In this document: one piece after another, positions 33,996 through 42,915 of the stretch
How the letters are laid out: every line of letters begins with the position of its first letter
How positions within the stretch are numbered: the stretch's first letter is position 1
Assembly (NCBI GenBank): GCA_002342295.1
Contig: DDPR01000006.1
Coordinates: forward strand, 139,449 to 203,448
Direction: 5' to 3'
From: Burkholderiales bacterium UBA2463
Lineage (GTDB): Bacteria; Pseudomonadota; Gammaproteobacteria; Burkholderiales; Burkholderiaceae_A
DNA: 64,000 nucleotides
Position numbers and translations under genes: made by a program
The notes under the pieces: generated by a model
Databases searched by the model: none
What the model was told of the DNA's origin: nothing
The model's input: the letters and a program-made list of their open reading frames with translations, nothing else

Positions 33996-35219
33996 CTAGG
34001 TTCGGAATCGCTCTGAATGAATCTGTGCAGCCCGGAATCCCCTTGATTTTAGTAGACGAGTCACGCCGTCCATCATCGGTCCGGGGCCGCAGACATACAC
34101 CTGCCAGCCACGCGGGTCACTCGGAAGCAAGGGCGCAAGCACCTGCTCGTCCGTCTGCCCCACAAGCCCAGTCCACTCCCTCGAGGGCTCGGAGACCACC
34201 TGGTGCACGACCAGACCCCTCCGTGAAAACGCTTTGAGTTCTGCCTGGGCCAGTAACTGCCCCTCATGTCGATTGCCAACCACAAGCACAACAGGGCAAG
34301 CAAGAAGGGACTGTTCGGGGACCTCCTGCGAATAGATCGATCTCAGTATCGAAAGCAAAGGCGCCAGGCCAATTCCGCCGGCGATGAACAGGAGGCCGGC
34401 CGGTGCAAAAGACTGAACCGGGAGCGTGAAGTTTCCATAAGGGCCATCCAAATAGACCGGGCTTCCAATAGGTAACTCCTGTTGCAGAGCCCGCGTGAAG
34501 TCCCCCGCCTCCTTCACCAGAAACTCAATCGTTCCATCGGCCCGAGGCTCTGAGGCCAATGAGAAAGGGTGGTCCACGGTGTTCCACGGAGACTTGGCTC
34601 TGAGCCATACAAACTGACCGGCTCGGAACGAGAAGACAGGGCCACTTTGCTGTGAAAGCGTCAGACTCCACGTTCGATCAGCAACACAGGCCAACGATCG
34701 AACCTCAAAGCGTCGCCCCGCCAGCATGATGGGCCGCCCCACGTAGGCCCAGATGAGGGACCCGGATGCGATGAGTACGCAAAGCAGAAGAGCCAGAGAA
34801 AGATCGGGCGCTCGCTTCACAAGACCACTTGAGCCCAGGATGTGTCCGTAACCCAGAACCATCACGAGCAGACTGAGAAGTCCGTGGCTCATGCGCCAGG
34901 CCTCGTAGCGATAGCCCTGCTCATCCCGGCTGAGTGCAGTCATGACAAGGGCGACGAGGAAAATCAGCGCGAGAATGCCCCAGCCATAACCGATGGCCGA
35001 CATTGTCTCGGGCACATCAAAATAAAGGATGGGGTGAGCAAGAAAGATGGCCAGGGCCAGTCGGCCGAGCCATTGATGGGTGCGCATGACTGAGTCGATG
35101 CTCCAGAGCCCCGTGAGCCACCGAAACCGTCCCGACAGAAGGCAGTTAGCGGCCAGAAGCGCAAACCCCATTGCCGCAAGCCACGAGGAGAGATCGCCCA
35201 AGCCTGTTGGTACTTGCAT
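33996..35219 (-). CDS. Ferric reductase-like flavocytochrome (FAD/NAD(P)H oxidoreductase)
   Basis: From the ATG at 35219 the product has 407 residues. The N-terminal half is a six-helix ferric-reductase-like domain with paired histidines that could ligate heme (MRTHQWLGRL, AHPILYF, WRMSHGLLSL, GYGHILG). The C-terminal half has the FAD-binding DHPFSLAS and the NAD(P) site GGIGLAPLLSIL, ending with VCGPGPMMDGV. It would carry electrons from cytosolic NAD(P)H across the inner membrane; acceptor unknown. A longer frame to 35276 adds only arginine-rich residues. Confidence 0.85.
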   Translation of the reverse strand: MQVPTGLGDLSSWLAAMGFALLAANCLLSGRFRWLTGLWSIDSVMRTHQWLGRLALAIFLAHPILYFDVPETMSAIGYGWGILALIFLVALVMTALSRDEQGYRYEAWRMSHGLLSLLVMVLGYGHILGSSGLVKRAPDLSLALLLCVLIASGSLIWAYVGRPIMLAGRRFEVRSLACVADRTWSLTLSQQSGPVFSFRAGQFVWLRAKSPWNTVDHPFSLASEPRADGTIEFLVKEAGDFTRALQQELPIGSPVYLDGPYGNFTLPVQSFAPAGLLFIAGGIGLAPLLSILRSIYSQEVPEQSLLACPVVLVVGNRHEGQLLAQAELKAFSRRGLVVHQVVSEPSREWTGLVGQTDEQVLAPLLPSDPRGWQVYVCGPGPMMDGVTRLLKSRGFRAAQIHSERFRT

Positions 35220-35326
35220 CAAGCCCGACACCGTCCTTCTCCTCCAAGGGTCATTCCCACTGCGACCTCCACGCATCTCGGGCTAAAGTAAGCGACTCGT
35301 CACTCCAAATCTCCCCAAGTCTAGCC

Positions 35327-36832
35327 ATGAATCAGATTGCCCACTTCATCGACGGAAAACGAACCCCCGGCCAAGGCGGCCGCAGCCAGCCCATCTATAA
35401 CCCGTCTCTGGGTTCTCTCACGGGGGAGGTTCGCCTCGCCAGCGCAGCCGATGTCGAGGCCGCTGTTCAAAGCGCCCTTCGGGCCTTCCCAGCCTGGGCA
35501 AACACGCCCCCGCTTCGCCGGGCTCGCATCATGTTTCGCTTCCTTGAGCTACTCAACGAGAACCGTGACGAACTCGCTCGCCTCATCACCTCGGAGCATG
35601 GCAAGGTGTTCACAGATGCACAGGGAGAGGTTACTCGGGGCATCGAAATCGTCGAATTCGCAACCGGCATTCCTCAGCTCCTGAAGGGCGACTACACCGA
35701 GCAGGTCTCCACCAATATCGACAACTGGACCATGCGCCAGCCCCTTGGAGTGGTAGCCGGCATCACCCCCTTTAATTTCCCAGTCATGGTGCCCATGTGG
35801 ATGTTCCCAGTTGCCATTGCCTGCGGCAACACATTCGTCCTCAAACCAAGCCCCATCGACCCCAGCCCGAGTCTTCTAATGGCTGAGCTCTTCAAGAAAG
35901 CGGGGCTGCCCGATGGCGTACTGAACGTGGTTCAGGGGGACAAAGAGGCGGTCGATGCATTGCTCCATCACCCCGACGTCCAGGCCATCAGCTTCGTGGG
36001 CTCCACCCCGATTGCCAACTACATCTACGAGACGGGCGCTCATCACGGCAAGCGCGTGCAGGCGCTGGGCGGCGCAAAGAATCACATGGTGGTGATGCCC
36101 GATGCCGACCTAGATCAGTCCGTTGATGCGCTCATCGGAGCGGCCTACGGATCCGCTGGTGAACGCTGCATGGCCATTAGCGTGGCCGTGCTGGTGGGAG
36201 ACGTCGGTGACCGCATCATGCCCAAACTCATCGAGAGAACTCGTGCCCTCAAAGTTCTGGATGGCATGAACCTAGAGGCAGAGATGGGACCCATCGTCAC
36301 CCAGGCCGCCCACGATCGAATCTCTGGCTACATTCAGGCTGGTGTTGACGAGGGAGCCAAGCTCCTCGTAGATGGTCGTCAATTTGATGGGAGTCGCGCA
36401 GGCCCCGGGTGCAAGAGCGGCTTCTATATGGGAGGGAGCCTCTTCGATCATGTGACACCAAAGATGAAGATTTATCGTGAAGAGATTTTCGGGCCTGTTC
36501 TGTCCTGTGTGCGTGTAGCCGACTTCTCCGAAGCCCTCAGTCTCATCAATGCCCACGAATTTGGTAACGGTGTCTCCTGCTTCACTCGAGACGGAAACAT
36601 TGCGCGCGAATTTTCTCGACGCGTTCAGGTGGGTATGGTGGGTATCAATGTGCCCATCCCCGTGCCCATGGCCTGGCATGGTTTCGGGGGATGGAAGAAA
36701 TCGCTCTTTGGAGATATGCACGCCTACGGCGAAGAGGGCGTGCGTTTCTACACCCGACAAAAGTCCATCATGCAGCGCTGGCCCGAGAGCATCGCCAAGG
36801 GTGCCGAGTTTGTGATGCCAACATCGAAGTAA
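35327..36832 (+). CDS. mmsA: CoA-acylating methylmalonate-semialdehyde dehydrogenase
   Basis: MmsA oxidises methylmalonate or malonate semialdehyde with NAD and CoA to propionyl- or acetyl-CoA. From the ATG at 35327 it has 501 residues, with the NAD-binding GITPFNFPVMVPMW, FVGSTPIANYIYETG, and the catalytic Cys281 in GERCMAISVAV, characteristic of the MmsA subgroup. IPVPMAWHGFGGWK near the end is also typical. A longer frame to 35171 has no family similarity. It abuts a convergent Bug protein gene with no spacer. Confidence 0.93.
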   Translation: MNQIAHFIDGKRTPGQGGRSQPIYNPSLGSLTGEVRLASAADVEAAVQSALRAFPAWANTPPLRRARIMFRFLELLNENRDELARLITSEHGKVFTDAQGEVTRGIEIVEFATGIPQLLKGDYTEQVSTNIDNWTMRQPLGVVAGITPFNFPVMVPMWMFPVAIACGNTFVLKPSPIDPSPSLLMAELFKKAGLPDGVLNVVQGDKEAVDALLHHPDVQAISFVGSTPIANYIYETGAHHGKRVQALGGAKNHMVVMPDADLDQSVDALIGAAYGSAGERCMAISVAVLVGDVGDRIMPKLIERTRALKVLDGMNLEAEMGPIVTQAAHDRISGYIQAGVDEGAKLLVDGRQFDGSRAGPGCKSGFYMGGSLFDHVTPKMKIYREEIFGPVLSCVRVADFSEALSLINAHEFGNGVSCFTRDGNIAREFSRRVQVGMVGINVPIPVPMAWHGFGGWKKSLFGDMHAYGEEGVRFYTRQKSIMQRWPESIAKGAEFVMPTSK

Positions 36833-37795
36833 TCAGTCTGGCTGAGCGCCGGACTGCTTCACGATGGGTCCCCATTTCGAAATTTCCGACTTGATATAGT
36901 CCGCCAACTTCTCTGGAGAACTTAAGAGCGGATCGAAGCCCTGACTGGTCAGCCTTGAGGCGGTCTCAGGGTCGCTCAGCGCTCGGTGAATCTCGGAGTT
37001 AAGCCGCAAGATGATGTCTTTGGGGGTTCCTGCCGGAGCAACGATAGAGTACACCAACTCGACCTCAAATCCTCTCAGAGTCTCGTTGATCGTTGGAATG
37101 TCTGGAGACTGACTCGATCGCTTGGCACTCGTGAGGCCGATCGGCGTGAGTTTTCCGGCCTTCACATGGGGCAGCGCTGCCGGCGCTCCAACCATCGCCA
37201 GTTCAATCTGCCCTCCGAGCACATCATTCAGAGCCGGTGCAGCACCCTTGTATGGGACGTGAATAATCTTTATCCCCGCCCGACTGTTGAATAACTCACC
37301 AGCCAAATGGAGCGGCGTTCCCGTTCCGGACGATCCAAAGTTGTAACGACCCGGATTGGCGCGAGCGAGGGCAATAAGATCCGCCGTGTTCTTCGCTGCG
37401 AGCGAAGGGTGGGCCACCAACATGAGTGAGGAGGAGGCCACAAGACTGATTGGGGCAAAGTCTCTCACCGTGTTGTAGGTCAGTTTCGGATATAGCGACT
37501 CGTTGATGGCCTGAGTGCCCACCATCATGAGGAGCAGGGTGTAGCCATCGGGCTTCGATTTCGCTACGAGATCCGCTGCTAGATTTGTGCCCCCGCCAGG
37601 CTTGTTCTCCACGAGGACCGGTTGACCCATGGACTCCTGAAGCTTGACGCTCAGTGCCCGAGCCAGCACGTCGGAAGGCCCACCAACAGCGAACGGTACA
37701 ATCAGCCGGATCGGCTTGTTCGGGAAAGCCTGCGCACACGCAGCCCCGGTCATGATCACCCAGGTCGCAACAGCCAACACCCATCTCTTCTCCAT
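36833..37795 (-). CDS. Bug-family tripartite tricarboxylate transporter solute receptor
   Basis: This is a periplasmic binding protein of the Bug (TctC-like) family, which is greatly expanded in Burkholderiales and captures carboxylates and related solutes. The 320-residue product has a signal peptide ending near AQA (residue 23), the family start FPNKPIRLIVPFAVGGPSD, then VENKPGGGTNLAAD and FGSSGTGTPLHLAGE. No TctA/TctB membrane genes are in the window. It is transcribed away from the adjacent muconate-cycloisomerase-like gene with 30 bases between them. Confidence 0.9.
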   Translation of the reverse strand: MEKRWVLAVATWVIMTGAACAQAFPNKPIRLIVPFAVGGPSDVLARALSVKLQESMGQPVLVENKPGGGTNLAADLVAKSKPDGYTLLLMMVGTQAINESLYPKLTYNTVRDFAPISLVASSSLMLVAHPSLAAKNTADLIALARANPGRYNFGSSGTGTPLHLAGELFNSRAGIKIIHVPYKGAAPALNDVLGGQIELAMVGAPAALPHVKAGKLTPIGLTSAKRSSQSPDIPTINETLRGFEVELVYSIVAPAGTPKDIILRLNSEIHRALSDPETASRLTSQGFDPLLSSPEKLADYIKSEISKWGPIVKQSGAQPD

Positions 37796-37825
37796 GTCGA
37801 GTCTCCTTTTCTTTAGTTAAACCAC

Positions 37826-38995
37826 ATGCACCCTCACCCCAGCCACGAGGCCATCGAGATCGCTGAGGCAATTCTTTTCCCGCTGGCCATTCCCCTGGCC
37901 GAGCCAATCCGGATGTCGAGCGAGACCATCACCCATGCCAGCACAGTCCTGCTCAAACTGACTGATCAGTCCGGACGAGTAGGATGGGGCGAAACCTCTG
38001 CCGCACCTCAGATGACCGGAGAGACAGTCGAGAGCCTGCTCGATGACCTCGATCACCTGCTCTCTCAAACGAAACATGTGCGTTGGTTGAGCCACAAACA
38101 GATTGCGCCCGAACAATCGCGTCGCGCTCGCGCCCGACCATCTGCTCGAGCCTGCCAGGAAACTGCCCTTCTTGACCTGATTTCTCAGCATCTTGGCCTC
38201 CCAGTGTGGCGCCTTCTTACGCAAGGCCAAGCACAACCTGGTGCTCTTCCCGTACTGCGAATGGTGTCGGGTCGTACTGACGAAGAAGAGGCGCGCGACA
38301 TCAGGGCACATCGAGACAAGGGAATCTTCCACTGGAAAATCAAGGTTGGCCTTGGCGAAGTGAAAGAGGACATCCGACGCGTCACGTACATCATGTCCGT
38401 TGCAACCGACTGTCTTGTCAGTGCGGATGCGAATGGGGCGTGGTCCCTGGCGGAATCATTGACTTTCTGCAAGGGTGTTGAAGGCTCTGGCCTCGCCTTT
38501 ATTGAGCAAGCCCTCGCTCCCAACGCTGATTTGTCGGACTGGACCGCCCTTCGTAGCCAAACAACCCTGCCTATCGGACTTGACGAATCGGTCGCTAATC
38601 GAGCGGACCTCGAACGATTTTTCAAGGCACAGGCGATGGATGGCGCAAGCCTTAAGCTCATCAAGCTGGGCGGCATCGTGGAGGGAGTGGAGGCGCTTCG
38701 GTTTTTAAACCAGTCGCGCCTGGGCGCCAACCTCGCTTGCAAGGTAGCCGAGACGTCGCTCTCTGCCGCTGCTACGGCAAGCATCGGTTTTGCGGGAGGC
38801 GGTGCGAATTGGGGTCTGAGCCTGTCCAATCAATACCTCTGTGAGGACATCTGTGCCCACCCGCTTGCTGCCCGTAACGGAGTATTCCACGCGGACCAGC
38901 TTGGCGCCGTTGGAATCGGCATCATTCCCGATGAGGACCGCGTGCGTTCTTTGGTCAGCACATCGCATTCCATCAGGGCATATTCAAGATCTTGA
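37826..38995 (+). CDS. Enolase-superfamily enzyme, muconate cycloisomerase-like
   Basis: The 389-residue product has the MLE-type capping domain (RVGWGETSAAPQMTGE) and barrel. The general base pair is in HWKIKVG, the metal ligands in SADANGAW, FIEQALAP and GLDESVAN, and the opposing lysine in SLKLIKLGG. This KxK...K pattern belongs to cycloisomerases, dipeptide epimerases and o-succinylbenzoate synthases; which reaction occurs is not evident. It overlaps the convergent 3-hydroxyacid dehydrogenase gene by 23 bases. Confidence 0.82.
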   Translation: MHPHPSHEAIEIAEAILFPLAIPLAEPIRMSSETITHASTVLLKLTDQSGRVGWGETSAAPQMTGETVESLLDDLDHLLSQTKHVRWLSHKQIAPEQSRRARARPSARACQETALLDLISQHLGLPVWRLLTQGQAQPGALPVLRMVSGRTDEEEARDIRAHRDKGIFHWKIKVGLGEVKEDIRRVTYIMSVATDCLVSADANGAWSLAESLTFCKGVEGSGLAFIEQALAPNADLSDWTALRSQTTLPIGLDESVANRADLERFFKAQAMDGASLKLIKLGGIVEGVEALRFLNQSRLGANLACKVAETSLSAAATASIGFAGGGANWGLSLSNQYLCEDICAHPLAARNGVFHADQLGAVGIGIIPDEDRVRSLVSTSHSIRAYSRS

Positions 38996-39890
38996 AGGCA
39001 GCGGAGAGTCGTTGCATGTAGGCGGCTCGAGTTTCCTGAGCCTCCTCCGCCGTCCAGGGCCGAAAGCCATGCCCAGCCTTCATACCCGTTCTACCCTCGA
39101 CCATCATGCGCTCGAGCGTCGGAGAGAGTTTTGTAGCGTTTGACAGGGACGGGTAGATTTCTCGCGCGGCTGCGGCCATGCCATCCCAACCAGAGATCTC
39201 CTTTTGGGTCATAGGACCCACTGCTGCATAGCGAAATCCAAAGCTGTAGCGAACGGCATCATCCACATCCTCCGGGCTCGCAACGCCCAACTCTACGAGA
39301 TTCAACGCCTCTCGCATGAGTGCGTGCTGAATTCGGTTCGCTAGAAACCCTGGAATATCTTTTTTTACGAGAACCGGCTTCTTGCCGATCTCCCGATAGA
39401 GCGCCACGACCCGGTTGGCCTGCTCAACATCGGTTTTCTCCCCCAAGACGATTTCAACCAGCGGCACAACCTCTGCAGGCATGAAGTAATGGGCCCCCAT
39501 AAAGCGTGAGCTTGTCTTTAAGCGGTCAACGAGTTTCGAGATCGGAAAGCCGGAGCTATTGCTACCAATTGGAATGTGGCTCGGGACCAGTGAGTCAAGA
39601 CGCTCGAAAAGCTGCTGCTTGACATGCATGTTCTCAACGATGGTCTCAATGACCCATACCACCTCAGACCAATCGATGTCCTCCACGCGGTCAGAGGCCA
39701 CGTGAGGAGCCCCTCCCTCGTCGGCCCGTCCAACAAGGGCAAGGGACTTAGAGATGCAGTCTTGAGCTTTCTCGGCGTTTCGGCCCACCAAGGTGACTGG
39801 AAGACCTTTCTCCATAAATCCAGCAGCAATCCCAGCAGCCATGGTGCCGGTACCAAAAACAACAACGCGAGAGCGGGCGAGTTCGGGCAT
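38973..39890 (-). CDS. 3-hydroxyacyl-CoA dehydrogenase-family oxidoreductase
   Basis: The 305-residue NAD-dependent enzyme has the Rossmann start VVVFGTGTMAAGIAAGF, the catalytic histidine in MGAHYFMPAEVVPLVEIV with the matching glutamate, and KDIPGFLANRIQHALMREAL in the helical domain. It lacks a CoA-thiolase neighbour and could act on a free hydroxyacid, as L-gulonate 3-dehydrogenase (lambda-crystallin) does. It is transcribed away from the SMP-30 gene across a 171-base region carrying paired operator-like sites; one site begins 9 bases from its ATG. Confidence 0.85.
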   Translation of the reverse strand: MPELARSRVVVFGTGTMAAGIAAGFMEKGLPVTLVGRNAEKAQDCISKSLALVGRADEGGAPHVASDRVEDIDWSEVVWVIETIVENMHVKQQLFERLDSLVPSHIPIGSNSSGFPISKLVDRLKTSSRFMGAHYFMPAEVVPLVEIVLGEKTDVEQANRVVALYREIGKKPVLVKKDIPGFLANRIQHALMREALNLVELGVASPEDVDDAVRYSFGFRYAAVGPMTQKEISGWDGMAAAAREIYPSLSNATKLSPTLERMMVEGRTGMKAGHGFRPWTAEEAQETRAAYMQRLSAAFKILNMP

Positions 39891-39898
39891 CTAAGTTA

Positions 39899-39908
39899 TC
39901 CGTACAAG
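39899..39908 (-). promoter_or_regulatory. Operator-like site A (CTTGTACGGA)
   Basis: Read on the minus strand this is CTTGTACGGA followed by TA, 9 bases before the start codon of the 3-hydroxyacid dehydrogenase gene. The same decamer occurs in the opposite orientation at 40015-40024. The pair flanks a divergent promoter region beside a GntR regulator gene, so binding by that regulator is a reasonable inference. Confidence 0.4.
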
Positions 39909-39944
39909 TTTGATCCAGAAGGGTACGCGGAGGAATATCTTGTT

Positions 39945-39953
39945 TGCTAGAAT
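39945..39953 (+). promoter_or_regulatory. Extended -10 promoter of the SMP-30/GntR gene series
   Basis: TGCTAGAAT has the extended -10 TG motif and TAGAAT, matching five of six -10 positions; the -35 region is poor, as often with extended -10 promoters. Transcription would begin near 39960, about 100 bases before the SMP-30 start codon and upstream of operator-like site B. Confidence 0.35.
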
Positions 39954-40014
39954 AGCCAAAGAAGTGGTGTTTGCACCGATGGGAAACCCTCATGGTGCTT
40001 GTCCACACTCCTAG

Positions 40015-40024
40015 CTTGTACGGA
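40015..40024 (+). promoter_or_regulatory. Operator-like site B (CTTGTACGGA)
   Basis: CTTGTACGGA followed by CA is an exact inverted copy of site A, with start-to-start spacing of 116 bases. It lies 37 bases before the SMP-30 start codon, where a bound repressor could block elongation or initiation. Confidence 0.4.
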
Positions 40025-40061
40025 CAGTAACTCTGAACCGATCCCCTCAGAAAGGCTATCA

Positions 40062-40988
40062 ATGTTTAATCCCTTCGCCCCGCTCGAGAAAATCAAAGCC
40101 GAGGTCTACAGCTCGATGCCTGCCAAATTCCGCAAGAAAACCCGGTCGGCATGGTCGGACCCCAATCGTCAAGGTGCGGAGGTGGAGTGCTTTCTGGAGG
40201 GCCCTTCCTTCGACCGCGACGGAAACCTCTGGTTTGTCGATATCCCCTTCGGCCGCATCTTCAGACTGAGCACGAAGGGAGACTGGGATCTCGTCACTCA
40301 GTACGACGGATGGCCCAATGGTCTGAAGTTCGACAGGCAAGGAATGGCGTGGATTTGTTGTTACAAAAAAGGGCTTCTGCGCCTAGACCCCAAAACCGGG
40401 GTCATCGAGACGATCCTGGAGACAGCCTTCAGTGAGGGTTTCAAGGGCCTGAATGACCTGCACTTCGCGACCAATGGCGATCTTTATTTCACCGATCAAG
40501 GCCAGACCGGTATCGCAGACCCAACAGGCCGTGTTTATCGTTTGCGGGCGAATGGCGCGCTGGACCGGCTTGTAACCAACATTCCCAGCCCGAACGGGAT
40601 CACCCTTTCCACATCCGAAAAACACTGTTACGTCGGTGTCACTCGCTCGCAACAGGTCTGGCGCTTACCGCTCATGGCCGATGGTTCCATCTCTAAAACG
40701 GGGGTTGCCATTCAACTATCGGGCGGGGTGGCTGGGCCAGACGGGATCGAGATGGACTCTGAGAACGGCCTACTCGTGTGTCACCTTGGGGTTGGCATCT
40801 GGCGCTTTGACTCGAATATGCTCCCCACACACCTCATCTACTCAGAGGACCCACACCATCACCACCTCGCCAACCTCTGCTTCGGCGGTCCAGACCGGAA
40901 GCAACTCTTTATCACCGAGTCTCTCTCTGGCGACATCCTCACAGCGCGAGTTCCCGTGGCCGGAAAGCTTCTTGTCGGGCTCAGTTAG
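40062..40988 (+). CDS. SMP-30/gluconolactonase-family protein
   Basis: SMP-30 family lactonases hydrolyse sugar lactones to aldonic acids. From the ATG at 40062 (AAAGG about 7 bases upstream) the product has 308 residues without a signal peptide. The six-bladed propeller is seen in FLEGPSFDRDGNLWFVDIPFG, GWPNGLKFD, GLNDLHFATNGDLYFTD, SPNGITLS and GPDGIEMDSENGLLV; the glutamate, asparagines and aspartate there fit the divalent-metal site. It heads a rightward series with a GntR regulator and sugar-acid enzymes. Confidence 0.86.
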   Translation: MFNPFAPLEKIKAEVYSSMPAKFRKKTRSAWSDPNRQGAEVECFLEGPSFDRDGNLWFVDIPFGRIFRLSTKGDWDLVTQYDGWPNGLKFDRQGMAWICCYKKGLLRLDPKTGVIETILETAFSEGFKGLNDLHFATNGDLYFTDQGQTGIADPTGRVYRLRANGALDRLVTNIPSPNGITLSTSEKHCYVGVTRSQQVWRLPLMADGSISKTGVAIQLSGGVAGPDGIEMDSENGLLVCHLGVGIWRFDSNMLPTHLIYSEDPHHHHLANLCFGGPDRKQLFITESLSGDILTARVPVAGKLLVGLS

Positions 40989-40993
40989 CCTCA

Positions 40994-41779
40994 ATGAGTC
41001 AGGAGGCTTTAGGGCGGAACAGGCCAAGGCACGAGCAGGTCGCCGATGACCTCTCACGGAGGGTTGGGGAGGGCGAGTGGTCCATTGGCGCAAACCTGCC
41101 TTCTGAGACCACTCTCGCGAGACATTACTCAGTGAGTCGTCACACTCTTAGGCATGCACTTGGAACACTTGAACAGTGGGGGCTCATTCTTAGACGTCAA
41201 GGCTCACCTGCCAGGGTTATTTCAAAAAAGACTCCTCGGGTGCTCAGTCGCAGTTTTCATTCCCCAGCCGACATGCTGCGCTATCCCTCGAATACCTTTC
41301 GGGTCAATCTTGTTCAGGAGTATCTCCAAGCCGACGCGGGCCTGTCTCGAATGCTCGGAGCACCGATCGATAGCGCCTGGTACCACATCGGTGCTGTCAG
41401 AAAAGAGGAGCGATCGGGAGCCTCCCTTGCCTACAGCGACATCTACATCCTCCCGCAGTTTGCTGGCCTCGTAAACGAGCCCGACCACTCTCACTCGATG
41501 GTTTATGAGCAGATCGAGCGTAAGTACGGCGTCGCAATCGACCGAGCAGAGCTTGAGGTCTGCGCTGTCAAACTTCCCAACGAGTTGGCCGATGCCCTTC
41601 AGGCGCCGGCGGGCGCGCCCTGTCTCATGATCGTTCGCCGGTACTTTGATCCGGAGGGACAGCCCTTTGAGATCACAGTGACGCATCATCCCGAATCCCG
41701 CTTTACCTACACAGCAGAGTATCGAAGCATTCGCCGTCCACCCACCCAACCTGGAGATGTCCACCGTGCCCGTCATTGA
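40994..41779 (+). CDS. GntR-family regulator with UTRA domain (HutC type)
   Basis: The 261-residue protein has an N-terminal winged helix (HEQVADDLSRRVGEGEW, LPSETTLARHYSVSRHTLRHAL) and a C-terminal UTRA ligand-binding domain with YSDIYILPQFAGL, VMVYEQ-like and QPFEITVTHHPESRFTYT. HutC-type regulators are usually repressors relieved by a small effector, here probably a pathway intermediate. It starts 5 bases after the SMP-30 stop and overlaps the next gene by 23 bases, so it is within the operon it probably controls. Confidence 0.9.
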   Translation: MSQEALGRNRPRHEQVADDLSRRVGEGEWSIGANLPSETTLARHYSVSRHTLRHALGTLEQWGLILRRQGSPARVISKKTPRVLSRSFHSPADMLRYPSNTFRVNLVQEYLQADAGLSRMLGAPIDSAWYHIGAVRKEERSGASLAYSDIYILPQFAGLVNEPDHSHSMVYEQIERKYGVAIDRAELEVCAVKLPNELADALQAPAGAPCLMIVRRYFDPEGQPFEITVTHHPESRFTYTAEYRSIRRPPTQPGDVHRARH

Positions 41780-42893
41780 ATCCGTATCCGTTGCCGCCGT
41801 CGAGATCCCTCTTGACCATGTCACCTCTTTCTCCACAAGGACCGTTCATAGCCGCCATTACGGACTTGTGAAGGTTCGAAGCAAAGACGGGCACGAAGGG
41901 ATCGGCTTCTGTTATGTCGGCAGCAAAGCAGGCGTCATCACCAAAACGGCTGTGTCCCAACTGCTCGCCCCGCTTCTCATCGGACGGGAGAGTCGACAGT
42001 CCGAGGCGCTCTGGCATCAGATGTACTCCGAGGCCATCTTGCAGGGTCGCTCGGGGTCGGTCATGCGCGGAATCTCCATTTTGGATACGGCGCTTTGGGA
42101 TATGAATGCTCGTTCAGTGGGGCTGCCACTGCACCATTACCTGGGAAGCTTCCATCACGACCGAGTGATGGCCTATGCCAGCGGAGGCTACTACCTCGAA
42201 GGCAAAGGGCCAGAGAAGCTTGGCGAGGAGCTCGCGGGATACGTGAGCAAGGGCTTTAAAGCAGTCAAGATGAAAACGGGCCGACTCAGTCCCGCTGAGG
42301 AGGAGGCTCGAATCGCCGCTGCCCGGGAGGCCATTGGCCCTGACGTGCTGCTCATGCTCGACGCAAACAATGCGTGGTCAGACATCCCCACCGCATTGGG
42401 CTACATGCGTCGTTTCGAGCCCTATGACCCGTACTGGATCGAAGAGCCCTTCTCACCCGATGCCATTGACCTTCACGCTCGTCTCGCACAGCGCACAACC
42501 GTAACCGTCGCCACGGGCGAAATTGAGGTTGGCCGCTGGCGCTTTCGCGAGCTCATTGAGGCTGGCGGGGCTGAGATCCTGCAGACGGACGCTGCGGTCT
42601 GCGGCGGAATCTCGGAGTGGCGAAAGATCGCAGCGCTGGCAGATGCTCACGGGGTTACCGTGAGCCCGCATTGGTTTCACGACCTCCACGCGCCGCTTGT
42701 TGCGGCAACACCGAACGCCCGCTTTGTCGAGTTCTTCACAGACGATCAGGTATTGAACTTCCGTCGCCTCGTAGACAACCAACTCTCATTTGAAAAGGGC
42801 GACGTTTTGCTTCATCAAACACCAGGCCTCGGCTTCGGATTTGATGAAAAGGCCATTTCAAAGTTCGGTGGTCAATGGGAAGTGATTCGCTAG
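41757..42893 (+). CDS. Mandelate racemase/sugar-acid dehydratase family enzyme
   Basis: This 378-residue enolase-superfamily enzyme belongs to the mandelate racemase group. The capping domain loop is followed by GFKAVKMKTGR (base lysines), the metal ligands in LLMLDANNAW, YWIEEPFSPD and ATGEIEVGRW, and the aspartate/histidine dyad in LQTDAAVCGG and VSPHWFHDLHAPL. This pattern fits an acid-sugar dehydratase more than a cycloisomerase. With the lactonase upstream, a lactone to aldonate to keto-deoxy-acid sequence is plausible, but the substrate is unknown. Confidence 0.86.
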   Translation: MSTVPVIESVSVAAVEIPLDHVTSFSTRTVHSRHYGLVKVRSKDGHEGIGFCYVGSKAGVITKTAVSQLLAPLLIGRESRQSEALWHQMYSEAILQGRSGSVMRGISILDTALWDMNARSVGLPLHHYLGSFHHDRVMAYASGGYYLEGKGPEKLGEELAGYVSKGFKAVKMKTGRLSPAEEEARIAAAREAIGPDVLLMLDANNAWSDIPTALGYMRRFEPYDPYWIEEPFSPDAIDLHARLAQRTTVTVATGEIEVGRWRFRELIEAGGAEILQTDAAVCGGISEWRKIAALADAHGVTVSPHWFHDLHAPLVAATPNARFVEFFTDDQVLNFRRLVDNQLSFEKGDVLLHQTPGLGFGFDEKAISKFGGQWEVIR

Positions 42894-42915
42894 CGTCGAC
42901 CGACATCCTTTCGCC

